Assembly: GCF_000293805.1 (NCBI RefSeq)
Contig: NZ_AMBZ01000004.1
Coordinates: 145,001-209,000 of the forward strand
From: Paenibacillus alvei DSM 29
GTDB taxonomy: Bacteria > Bacillota > Bacilli > Paenibacillales > Paenibacillaceae
DNA length: 64,000 nucleotides
Direction of reading: 5' to 3'
Position 1 is the stretch's first letter. Every line of letters starts with the position of its first letter. Of the stretch, positions 56,338 through 64,000 are shown piece by piece. The notes beneath the pieces are model-generated. The model made no database searches, had not been told where the DNA came from, and worked only from the letters and a program-made list of their open reading frames with translations. The position numbers and the translations under genes were made by a program.

Positions 56338-59300
56338 GTGAAACGAACACTTGCGATATTATTGACTATTGCTTTAGCAATGGAACTTTCTGCGAATGCC
56401 GCGATGGCATTGCCGCAGACGGGATCAAGCACAACGCTTAAAGATGCATGGAAAGACAAAATAGAAGGCTTAAAAACAATTAAGGTGTCGTCCATGATCC
56501 CTGCCGCAGGGGCGACAGATGTCAACGTCGGAACTGAGTTGATTCTTGCGTTCAATACTGAAGTAGAAAAAGGAAGCGGAAACATCACCTTGCGGAAGAA
56601 GAATGGTGACAAGGTTGAGGATATTGCAGTAGACAGCAACCAAGTTCGCTTGGATGAGTCGAAGAAAAAAGCGACGATTACGTTATCAAAGCCGTTGGAG
56701 GCTGGGAATGCTTACCGGGTACAGGTTGATTTCGGTACTTTCAAATCAGGCACTTCAGAGTTCCTCGGTGTTTATGATCCAACGGAGTGGACCTTCACGA
56801 CTGCAGCCGATGCTGGTGCCCCTCAACTGGATGTACTGGCGCCATCGATTGGGCAGCGAGATGTCCGTGTGGACTCTAAGCTAGTGTTGACCTTCAAGGA
56901 GAAGGTATGGAAGCAATCCGGCGGAAGTATCATCATGAAGCAGGCGAAGGATGGCAAAGTGTTTGAGGCGCTGCCGATGTCCTCCAATCGTGTTGCTGGT
57001 GACGGCACAAATACGATTACGATTGATCCGGTACAGCAATTGAAGCCGAGCACAGAGTATACGATAGAAATCGCGGCAGATTCCCTGCGCAATGCAAGCG
57101 GAAAGTCTTACCCGGGATTGAATACATGGAAGTTCACAACGGGCAATGAGGACGCAGGGGCTCCTACTTTGAAGTCTGCTGCACTTAGTAAGCTGGATAC
57201 CGTTCGTTTAACGTTCAATAAGAGTTTGAATAAGAACTCACAGCCGCCAGCCGCCAGCTTCGAAGTAACGGTGAATGGAAATTTACGCCGCGTTACGGGG
57301 ACAGCTATGGGGGACAATTATGTCGATGTCAGCGTAGAAAGCGGGATTGCAGCCGGGCAAAATGTGCTCATCTCCTATCGTCCGAGCGCTGAACGCAAGC
57401 CAATACAGGATACGGCAGGCAATCCAGCAGCCGCATTCGAGAAGGCGGCAGTCAGTAATGATGTTGACCGTACTCCACCTATCGTTAAACAGGCTAGTGC
57501 GGAAGGAATGAAGGTAATTCTGGACATATCGAATCCGATGGATACCGTATCTGCCCGTGCATATGAACAGTTCAAGGTTACCGTGGATGGGAAGGAAAAG
57601 TCGGTAAGCCGTATTTCAGTGGATGGTTCTAGAGTTACGTTGTCGCTTATTTATCTGATCCGCGACAATCAAACGGTAAGAGTGAGCTATAAGCCGGATC
57701 GTTATCCATTGAAAGATCGCAGTGGCAACCAGCTTGAGGCATTTACGGATCTTTTGGCGCGAAATGATGCAGATACGAAGGCGCCTGTGGTTCAAAGGGC
57801 AGAGGTTAGCGGGAGCCTGCTGACGTTGACTTATAATGAATCATTGGATACGAGCAAGGTACCGCCTCGCAGTCATTTCTCGGTGTATGTCAATCGTTCA
57901 TCCCAAAGTGTCGATTCTGTTCAAGTGCGAAATAATGAGGTTCATCTCGTCTTAAGCTCCAGTGTTGGCGACAACGATGATGTCACAGTATCGTACTTGC
58001 CAGGGGAGCCTCGAATTTCTGATTTGGCTGGAAATAAGGCATCCGGATTCGCATTGATGAAGGCTGATAACCGTTCTGACCGAACCGCGCCAACGTTGCG
58101 TTCGGCTTCAGTGAAGGGCAGTGCGATAACGCTTGTCTTTTCCGAGCGGCTGAAGGAATTTCCTTCTCCTGACGCATCACAATTTGTGGTACAGTCAGAC
58201 AACCGGACAATTAAAGTAAAGCGTGCTTCTACTCGCAACGAAGAGGTTACCTTGACACTGGACGAAGCGGTCAATGCCTACAGCACGGTAACCGTTGCTT
58301 ATTTGCAAGGGAAAAACCCGATTAAAGATTTGGCAGGCAATTCCTTGCAGTCGTTCGCATCTACCGCTGTGACCAATAAAACGGATGGTTCCACCACACG
58401 CCCGGGCGATATACAACCTGCTTCCTTCCGTTGGTTTTTGGATGATGGCTGGTATTTGCTCTCGAGCTCGTCAGCGGACACTAGCTCTGATCGTTCATTA
58501 AGCGGCAGTTCTGTTAAGCGTTATACGATACCGGCAAACAAGTTGAAATCATCCTTTGAATATGTACTCCAAAACGGTACGCGCAATCATCTGGCGTTCG
58601 ATGTTCCGACATCCGAACGCGGAGCGGTGGTCGCTGTTCCATTGCAAACCTTGAATGAGGTATACAGTAAGGCAAATGATGCGGTATTCTCTATTCGTTA
58701 TGGAGATATCCTGATGTCGGTTCCGTTGCGAGAGTTGGACTTTCGTGCTCTCGAGCGGGAGTGGGGGAACAATCAGGCATACCTGCTGCTCCAAGCAGAA
58801 TCGGAATCTGGATCGGATTCTCGTGCATTGCTGCGCAGCCTGAATGATACAGGTGCACGCGTACGAGTCAATCCGATTGAATTCCGCTTGTCGGCATTCG
58901 CAGGCTCCGCCACGCCGCGTACGATTGAGGCGAATTTGAAATACAAGGTGCGCAACGTACAATTGGTACAACGAGGAAATGCATCAGCCGTCCGTTATGA
59001 TTCCGTGCTGAACAAGGCGGGATATGTGCCAACGGTAACGAAGCAGGAACTTGGCGTTACGGTGTACGCTTTCCAGTTCAAAGGCAATCGTTCTGTGGCC
59101 ATGATGGATCGTACGAAAGATTTCTCTGACATTAAAAGCCACTGGGGACGCGACGCTATTCGCGAATTGGCATCAAAGTATATTATTGAGGGTGTTAGTA
59201 ATGACGCATTCGCACCGAATGCCAACATTACACGCGGACAGTTCGCGATCTTGCTGGCACGCTCGCTTGGGCTTCAAGCTGATGCGTCTGGAGCTTCCGC

Positions 59301-59676
59301 CTATCGTGATGTGAATCCGTCCAGCATGATGGCTCCTTATATTGGGGCTGCAACCAAAGCGGGAATTATTGGCGGTTATGAAAATGGCATGTTCCGTACA
59401 AATGAGTCGATCAACCGTGAACAAATGGCTGTTATGCTCGTTCGAGCGATGGAATATACAGGACGCGATGTTGCTTCCAATCCAAGTTCGCTTAATAAGT
59501 TCAACGATCGCAATCAGGTAAGCGGCTATGCGCGCGACGGCGTAAGCAAGGCAGTCTCTACAGGCATAGTTCAAGGGATGACCGCCAATACATTCCAGCC
59601 AAAGGCTACGGCGACACGTGCGCAGGCTGCAGTTATGCTGAAACGCATGCTTGAGCAAATTGAATATCTAGGATAG
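56338..59676 (+). CDS. Large surface protein: Ig-like (SbsA/Swm) repeats plus SLH anchor
   Basis: 1112 residues from GTG 56338, with AGGAGGAGAG upstream. Signal peptide ends near 25 (AAMALP). Two bacterial Ig-like (SbsA type) domains at about 48-154 and 159-270. Four Swm-like repeats follow, of ~100 residues (273-378, 379-479, 480-581, 582-684), each ending like DLAGNxxxxF. Residues 685-925 hold a mixed region with no family I can name. Three SLH domains at about 928-985, 988-1045 and 1055-1108 should anchor it to cell-wall polymer. An exported wall-bound or S-layer-associated protein; role unknown. It separates the AI-2E gene from alaS relative to B. subtilis order. Confidence 0.85.
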   Translation: MKRTLAILLTIALAMELSANAAMALPQTGSSTTLKDAWKDKIEGLKTIKVSSMIPAAGATDVNVGTELILAFNTEVEKGSGNITLRKKNGDKVEDIAVDSNQVRLDESKKKATITLSKPLEAGNAYRVQVDFGTFKSGTSEFLGVYDPTEWTFTTAADAGAPQLDVLAPSIGQRDVRVDSKLVLTFKEKVWKQSGGSIIMKQAKDGKVFEALPMSSNRVAGDGTNTITIDPVQQLKPSTEYTIEIAADSLRNASGKSYPGLNTWKFTTGNEDAGAPTLKSAALSKLDTVRLTFNKSLNKNSQPPAASFEVTVNGNLRRVTGTAMGDNYVDVSVESGIAAGQNVLISYRPSAERKPIQDTAGNPAAAFEKAAVSNDVDRTPPIVKQASAEGMKVILDISNPMDTVSARAYEQFKVTVDGKEKSVSRISVDGSRVTLSLIYLIRDNQTVRVSYKPDRYPLKDRSGNQLEAFTDLLARNDADTKAPVVQRAEVSGSLLTLTYNESLDTSKVPPRSHFSVYVNRSSQSVDSVQVRNNEVHLVLSSSVGDNDDVTVSYLPGEPRISDLAGNKASGFALMKADNRSDRTAPTLRSASVKGSAITLVFSERLKEFPSPDASQFVVQSDNRTIKVKRASTRNEEVTLTLDEAVNAYSTVTVAYLQGKNPIKDLAGNSLQSFASTAVTNKTDGSTTRPGDIQPASFRWFLDDGWYLLSSSSADTSSDRSLSGSSVKRYTIPANKLKSSFEYVLQNGTRNHLAFDVPTSERGAVVAVPLQTLNEVYSKANDAVFSIRYGDILMSVPLRELDFRALEREWGNNQAYLLLQAESESGSDSRALLRSLNDTGARVRVNPIEFRLSAFAGSATPRTIEANLKYKVRNVQLVQRGNASAVRYDSVLNKAGYVPTVTKQELGVTVYAFQFKGNRSVAMMDRTKDFSDIKSHWGRDAIRELASKYIIEGVSNDAFAPNANITRGQFAILLARSLGLQADASGASAYRDVNPSSMMAPYIGAATKAGIIGGYENGMFRTNESINREQMAVMLVRAMEYTGRDVASNPSSLNKFNDRNQVSGYARDGVSKAVSTGIVQGMTANTFQPKATATRAQAAVMLKRMLEQIEYLG

Positions 59677-59730
59677 ACGCTTCTTATTCATATCCGCAGT
59701 GCAGGCAGACTTGGTTCAAAGGAAAGATGT

Positions 59731-59759
59731 TTGACAACTGTTTGCCTGCTGCTTATACT
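59731..59759 (+). promoter_or_regulatory. Sigma-A promoter of alaS
   Basis: TTGACA, 17 bases, TATACT; one mismatch in the -10 and none in the -35. Confidence 0.85.
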
Positions 59760-59765
59760 AGATAA

Positions 59766-60090
59766 TTGGATAGATATATGGAACAAAACGACGACGAATT
59801 CAAGTAAGCTGAAGCCCTGGGAGCAGAGAGAAGATTCCGGATCGGCGAACGCCGGCTGGCTGTAAGAATCTTCACCGAGAAGAGCAGCTGAATGCTAATT
59901 TCTGAGTGTGAATGGAACTTCACCGGGACGTGCCCGTTATCAACGTCAAGGCGATCGCAGACGCTTGTCTTACCCGTTGCTTGCATCATGGTGCAGGCTT
60001 GATTGATTGGATAAGACTGTATGCGATAACCAGGGTGGTACCGCGATATACGAATCGTCCCTGATTTTCAGGGGCGATTTTTTATTTTTA
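59766..60090 (+). promoter_or_regulatory. T-box riboswitch of alaS, tRNA-Ala specific
   Basis: Core T-box sequence agggtggtaccgcg at 60032-60045. Stem I arms gaagattc/gaatcttc, then gaat-GCT-a with the Ala codon at 59894-59896. The bulge reads TGGT, so its T pairs with discriminator A as in tRNA-Ala. The terminator hairpin aatcgtccctg/caggggcgatt at 60053-60089 ends in T tracts. The 443-base gap 59677-60119 is thus promoter plus leader. Confidence 0.9.
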
Positions 60091-60119
60091 TATGACAATT
60101 TAGTTGGGGGCGTTTATTC

Positions 60120-62756
60120 ATGAAGGCTAGTGAAATTCGCGAGAAATGGTTAAAATTCTTTGAGAGCAAAGGGCATCACATTGAGCCGAGCGCATCGCTT
60201 GTGCCTCACAATGACCCATCGCTGCTTTGGATTAATGCGGGCATGGCCCCGCTGAAGCCTTATTTTGACGGACGGGTGAAGCCTGAAAACCCGCGTATTG
60301 CAAACTCGCAAAAATGTATTCGCACGAACGATATTGAAAATGTCGGCAAGACACGCCGCCACCATACGTTCTTCGAAATGCTCGGGAACTTCTCCATCGG
60401 CGATTATTTCAAAGAAGAAGCAATTACTTGGGCTTGGGAGTTCTTGACGAGCAAAGAATGGATTGGGTTTGATCCAAACCGTCTCTATGTTACCGTCCAT
60501 AACGAGGATGAAGAAGCGTACAAGCTGTGGAACGAGAAAATTGGCCTCCCTGCTGACCACATCGTAAAGACAGGCGATGATAACTTCTGGGATATCGGGG
60601 AAGGACCTTGCGGCCCGTGTACTGAGATCTTCTACGATCGCGGAGAGAAGTACGGAACATTGGAAGAGGATCCAGAATGCTATCCAAGCGGTGAGAACGA
60701 GCGCTATTTGGAAGTGTGGAACAATGTATTCTCGCAATACAACCACAACAAGGACGGCAGTTACACGCCGCTGCCGAACAAAAACATTGATACAGGCGCA
60801 GGCTTGGAGCGCTTTGCATCGATCTTGCAGGATGTAGACTCCAACTTCGATACTGACCTGTTCCAGCCGATCATTCAAGCAACATGCCGCATTGCAGGCG
60901 TGAAATATAATGAACGTCCAGAGTTCGACGTTGCCTTGAAAGTTATTGCTGACCATGTTCGTACGGTAACATTCGCAGTAGGCGACGGCGTATTGCCATC
61001 GAATGAAGGTCGTGGATACGTTATCCGCCGCTTGCTGCGCCGTGCGGTTCGCTACGGGAAAATCCTCGGCATCGACCGTCCATTTATGGTAGAACTGGTA
61101 CAAACGGTATGTGAAGTAATGGGTGCGCATTACAAGGAGATCGTTGAAAAACGCGAATTTATCGAAAAAGTGATTAAGAACGAGGAAGAACGTTTCCACG
61201 AAACGCTTGTCGAAGGATTGGCGATATTAGAAAGCTTAGCATCTGCTGCGAAGCAGGAGGGCCGTACGCAAATTGGTGGGCAAGAAGCGTTTAAGCTGTA
61301 TGATACGTATGGCTTCCCATTCGACCTAACGGAAGATTATGCTTCCGAACATGGGTTGACGGTAGACCGTGAAGGCTTCGACCAAGCAATGCAAGAGCAG
61401 CGTGATCGTGCTCGTGCAGCTCGTCAAGATACAGGAAGCATGAAGGTTCAAGGCGGACCGCTTGCTGATTTCACGACTAAAAGCGAATTCGTTGGATATA
61501 ATGAGTTGGTAACGGAATCCAGTGTGTTGGCGATAATCGTTGGCGACAACATGGCTGAGGAAGCACAAGCAGATACGACTTGCCAAGTGGTGCTTGATCG
61601 TACGCCATTCTACGCAGAAAGCGGCGGTCAGGTAAGCGACAGCGGTCTGCTTACAGCAGCCGGGTTCAAGGCAAAGGTTCAAGATGTAGTGAAGGCGCCT
61701 CATGGCCAGCATGTTGCTGTTGTTCGCGTGGAAGAAGGATCACTTCGCGTTGGCATGAAGGTACAAGCTGCAGTTGATCGTGCGATCCGCGAGGATATTA
61801 TTAAGAATCACACCGCAACACACTTGCTTCACAAGGCGCTGAAGCTCGTATTGGGCGAGCATGCGAACCAAGCAGGATCTCTTGTTCAGCCTGATCGCCT
61901 TCGTTTTGACTTCACTCATTTAGGAAGCATTAGTGAAGAAGAGCTTACTGACATTGAGCATCGTGTCAACGAGCAAATCTGGAAAGGCACACAGCTCGTC
62001 ATCGAATCAAAATCGATTGATGAAGCAAAAGAAATGGGCGCAATGGCATTGTTCGGCGAGAAGTACGGCGATGTTGTGCGTGTCGTACAAGTCGGCGATT
62101 ACAGCATTGAGTTGTGCGGCGGCTGCCATGTTGGCAGCACTTCGGAAATTGGCCTCTTTAAAATTGTAAGCGAGAGCGGTATTGGCTCTGGCGTACGCAG
62201 AATTGAAGCCGTAACTGGACGTCATGCGTATCAATATATGGAGGCTCAATTGGAGCTGTTGAAGCAAGCTGGTTCATTGCTTAAATCAAATGTGGCCGAT
62301 GTGCCGAAGCGTATTGAAGCGATGTTTACCCGCGAGAAAGAGCTTTCCCGTGAAAATGAATCGCTTAAGGGCAAGTTGAGCAGCATTGAAGCAGGACAAT
62401 TGACAGATCAGGTAAAAACCGTTGCTGGCGTTCAAGTATTGGCAGCGCAAGTTGATGCTGGCGGTATGGATGCGCTTCGTACGACAGCGGACGAGCTGAA
62501 GGCGAAGCTGCCAGAAGCTATTATCGCGCTCGGTGCAGTGAACGAAGACAAGGTGAACTTTGTCGTTGCAGTTGCTCCTGGGCTTGTGAAGAAGGGGCTT
62601 CATGCCGGCAAGCTGATTAAGGAGCTTGCTTCTGTATGCGGCGGTGGAGGCGGTGGCCGACCGGATATGGCACAGGCGGGAGGCAAGGACGCTTCCAAGC
62701 TTCCAGCGGCGTTGGCTCTTGTAGAAGAGCTTGTTACGAAGCAGCTTGGCGTATAA
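60120..62756 (+). CDS. alaS: Alanyl-tRNA synthetase
   Basis: 878 residues, full length. Class II core starts [14 protein letters not shown] and includes [18 protein letters not shown] near 80-97. The editing domain has the HxxxH pair in [12 protein letters not shown] near 563 and CxxxH in [13 protein letters not shown] near 665. The C-terminal C-Ala domain has the glycine-rich [15 protein letters not shown] near 840. It charges tRNA-Ala and clears Ser and Gly mischarging. GGGG-type ribosome site upstream; the ATG at 60120 is well supported. Confidence 0.98.
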   Translation: MKASEIREKWLKFFESKGHHIEPSASLVPHNDPSLLWINAGMAPLKPYFDGRVKPENPRIANSQKCIRTNDIENVGKTRRHHTFFEMLGNFSIGDYFKEEAITWAWEFLTSKEWIGFDPNRLYVTVHNEDEEAYKLWNEKIGLPADHIVKTGDDNFWDIGEGPCGPCTEIFYDRGEKYGTLEEDPECYPSGENERYLEVWNNVFSQYNHNKDGSYTPLPNKNIDTGAGLERFASILQDVDSNFDTDLFQPIIQATCRIAGVKYNERPEFDVALKVIADHVRTVTFAVGDGVLPSNEGRGYVIRRLLRRAVRYGKILGIDRPFMVELVQTVCEVMGAHYKEIVEKREFIEKVIKNEEERFHETLVEGLAILESLASAAKQEGRTQIGGQEAFKLYDTYGFPFDLTEDYASEHGLTVDREGFDQAMQEQRDRARAARQDTGSMKVQGGPLADFTTKSEFVGYNELVTESSVLAIIVGDNMAEEAQADTTCQVVLDRTPFYAESGGQVSDSGLLTAAGFKAKVQDVVKAPHGQHVAVVRVEEGSLRVGMKVQAAVDRAIREDIIKNHTATHLLHKALKLVLGEHANQAGSLVQPDRLRFDFTHLGSISEEELTDIEHRVNEQIWKGTQLVIESKSIDEAKEMGAMALFGEKYGDVVRVVQVGDYSIELCGGCHVGSTSEIGLFKIVSESGIGSGVRRIEAVTGRHAYQYMEAQLELLKQAGSLLKSNVADVPKRIEAMFTREKELSRENESLKGKLSSIEAGQLTDQVKTVAGVQVLAAQVDAGGMDALRTTADELKAKLPEAIIALGAVNEDKVNFVVAVAPGLVKKGLHAGKLIKELASVCGGGGGGRPDMAQAGGKDASKLPAALALVEELVTKQLGV

Positions 62757-62764
62757 TATAAGAG

Positions 62765-62789
62765 AGGAGCCCTGTTGTATAGGGCTCCT
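62765..62789 (+). terminator. Hairpin after alaS
   Basis: aggagccct pairs with agggctcct; only two T follow, so termination is uncertain. The gap 62757-62912 holds only this and a TATGAT near 62884. Confidence 0.45.
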
Positions 62790-62912
62790 TGATCCGATTC
62801 CATTAAGTGTCGCATTGTCGTCAAATTTGTGAACAATGCCAAGCTATGAAGCGGAATATTTTCTAGTTTGTTCGGGTATGTGTTATGATAAGAGTAAAGC
62901 GAGGTGTTAGCG

Positions 62913-63173
62913 ATGAATTCCATGGATAAGACGATGAAGTTCAATGTAAAAGCGGAGGAACAGCAAGCTTCCAACGAAGATATCCTGTTGTCTGTCTATG
63001 ATGCGCTTCTCGAGAAGGAATACAATCCTATTAACCAGATCGTTGGTTATCTTCTATCCGGGGATCCCGCTTATATCCCGCGGCATAACAATGCTCGAAG
63101 TATCGTGAGGAAGAAGGAGCGGGACGAACTGATAGAAGAATTGGTTCGTTTCTACTTGAATCATCACCGTTAA
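62913..63173 (+). CDS. ireB: IreB-family regulatory phosphoprotein
   Basis: 86 residues from ATG 62913 with a GAGGTG site nearby. Contains DKTMKF with the threonine-like phosphorylation region at the start and [22 protein letters not shown] near 40-62. In Enterococcus faecalis IreB is a target of the PASTA kinase IreK, and in Bacillus this position is yrzL. The gene precedes ruvX and DUF1292, the usual order. Confidence 0.92.
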   Translation: MNSMDKTMKFNVKAEEQQASNEDILLSVYDALLEKEYNPINQIVGYLLSGDPAYIPRHNNARSIVRKKERDELIEELVRFYLNHHR

Positions 63174-63229
63174 GTCGCGAAGATGAACGTATCACGGATG
63201 AAGAAGCACACAGCACTGGGAGAGAATGA

Positions 63230-63646
63230 ATGAAGATTCTTGGCTTGGATTACGGAGATCGACGGATCGGTGTCGCGATTAGCGATGCTTTCGGTTGGAC
63301 GGCGCAAGGGCTGGAAGTCATTGAACGCCGCAAACCAGAGGATGATCTGAAGCGACTTGGTGACATTGTAAAGGAACACGGCGTGGAAGCCATTGTTCTC
63401 GGACTGCCGAAGAATATGAATGGCACAGTCGGACCTCGGGGCGAGCTAAGCATGTCATTTGCAGAACAGTTGAAGCAGTCGTTCGGATTGCCCGTTCACC
63501 TGTGGGATGAACGCTTGAGTACGGTGTCGGCAGAACGCACATTGCTGGAAGCTGACGTCAGTCGCAAGAAGCGTCGACAAGTCATCGATAAGATGGCGGC
63601 AACCATTATATTACAAACATATCTTGACTATCAATCAAGAAGGTGA
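63230..63646 (+). CDS. ruvX: RuvX/YqgF pre-16S rRNA nuclease
   Basis: 138 residues. RNase H-like fold: [16 protein letters not shown] at 3-18 and the conserved [13 protein letters not shown] near 89-101. The family processes 16S rRNA 5' ends; the Holliday junction resolvase label is older. 57 bases after ireB and 9 bases before the DUF1292 gene. Confidence 0.95.
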   Translation: MKILGLDYGDRRIGVAISDAFGWTAQGLEVIERRKPEDDLKRLGDIVKEHGVEAIVLGLPKNMNGTVGPRGELSMSFAEQLKQSFGLPVHLWDERLSTVSAERTLLEADVSRKKRRQVIDKMAATIILQTYLDYQSRR

Positions 63647-63655
63647 GGGGTTACT

Positions 63656-63955
63656 ATGACACGAGATGAACATTTGCAAGAAGAACCGGAGATCATTTAT
63701 ATTCCGGACGACGAGGGCAACGAGGAAGAATTCGAAGTCATTATGAAGTTCGATGTAGATGGCACGAACAAAAAATATATGATGGTCGTACCTGTTGAAT
63801 CCGACGATGATGATTCCGACGAAGTGTACGCGTTCCGTTATGAGGAAGACGAAGACGACTTGAAGCTGTTTACCATCACGGATGAAGAAGAATGGAACAT
63901 CGTTGAGGAAACGTTCAATACTTTATTTACCGCAGACGAGGAGAATGAAGGGTGA
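63656..63955 (+). CDS. DUF1292 protein (YrzB-like)
   Basis: 99 residues, strongly acidic (EEEFEVIMKFDVDGTN, SDDDDSDEVYAFRYEEDEDD split here). Matches the family by length and by its place after ruvX. GGTGAGGGG ribosome site. Function unknown. Overlaps the next start by four bases. Confidence 0.92.
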   Translation: MTRDEHLQEEPEIIYIPDDEGNEEEFEVIMKFDVDGTNKKYMMVVPVESDDDDSDEVYAFRYEEDEDDLKLFTITDEEEWNIVEETFNTLFTADEENEG

Positions 63956-64000
63956 CCGAACGAGTGGAGCTTCAATTGACAGAGCAGCTGAAGAATGCTT
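63952..64000 (+). CDS. Start of a downstream gene, partial (16 codons)
   Basis: GTG 63952 overlaps the DUF1292 stop in the pattern GTGA, with AGGAG nine to ten bases upstream. Visible residues are VTERVELQLTEQLKNA. The helical start would suit a Fur-type regulator, but the stretch is too short to decide. Confidence 0.55.
   Translation, partial: MTERVELQLTEQLKNA

Overview
The window looks like a chromosomal segment of a spore-forming Bacillota, most likely Paenibacillus or a close relative. Evidence: Shine-Dalgarno sites are strong (GGAGG type), with several TTG and GTG starts. Sporulation-linked genes are present (spoVB, bofC, and a SpoIID/LytB-type protein). Gene order resembles Bacillus subtilis: bofC..ruvAB-queA-tgt-yajC-yrzE-yrbG-spoVB-comN-secDF..recJ-apt-relA-dtd-hisS-aspS..cymR-iscS..alaS-ireB-ruvX-DUF1292. 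secD and secF are separate genes, and there is a large SLH-domain surface protein. Genus is an inference; no database was searched.

Layout. 1-3.2 kb: 3' part of a 23S rRNA, 5S rRNA and nine tRNAs (Asn, Ser, Glu, Val, Val, fMet, Asp, Glu, Lys). 3.3-8.9 kb: a probable polyol island, with a ROK repressor, Zn-dependent dehydrogenase, ribulokinase-like FGGY kinase and RbtT/DalT/CsbX-type permease. 9-11 kb: an AraC regulator divergent from a type II-fold asparaginase. 11.1-11.6 kb: a second tRNA cluster (Gly, Arg, Leu, Pro) with its own promoter. 11.7-12.9 kb: a SigY-type ECF sigma operon with an ECF-like promoter. 13-22.4 kb: bofC, a CPA2 antiporter, ruvCAB, a SpoIID/LytB protein, queA-tgt-yajC. 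22.4-30.6 kb: membrane proteins, spoVB, comN, secD, secF. 30.7-39.2 kb: CDF transporter, recJ, apt, uraA, relA, dtd. 39.2-46.7 kb: T-box-controlled hisS-aspS, tcdA, rarA, a PCYCGC lipoprotein, an ArsR regulator. 46.9-56.1 kb: a CNNM/CorC protein, mnmA, cymR, iscS, PRC-barrel and zinc-ribbon proteins, nrdDG, an AI-2E family protein. 56.3-64 kb: the SLH protein, T-box-controlled alaS, ireB, ruvX, DUF1292 and the start of one more gene.

Most of the window is housekeeping: DNA repair, tRNA charging and modification, protein export, sulfur transfer. I found no CRISPR array, insertion sequence, prophage or defence island, and no convincing wholly new system. The signals most worth a second look are these. 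(1) relA is split by a frameshift at a five-A run inside the (p)ppGpp synthetase domain, a CNNM/CorC gene is split at a four-A run, and aspS may be shifted at an A-rich tail. Together they suggest homopolymer indels, either sequencing error or real. (2) The hisS-aspS T-box reads as tRNA-Asp specific by both its codon and its discriminator position, with an overlapping His codon. (3) Two NrdR boxes stand 32 bp apart upstream of an anaerobic ribonucleotide reductase that lacks the ATP cone. (4) A cluster of palindromes sits at the start of the polyol operon.
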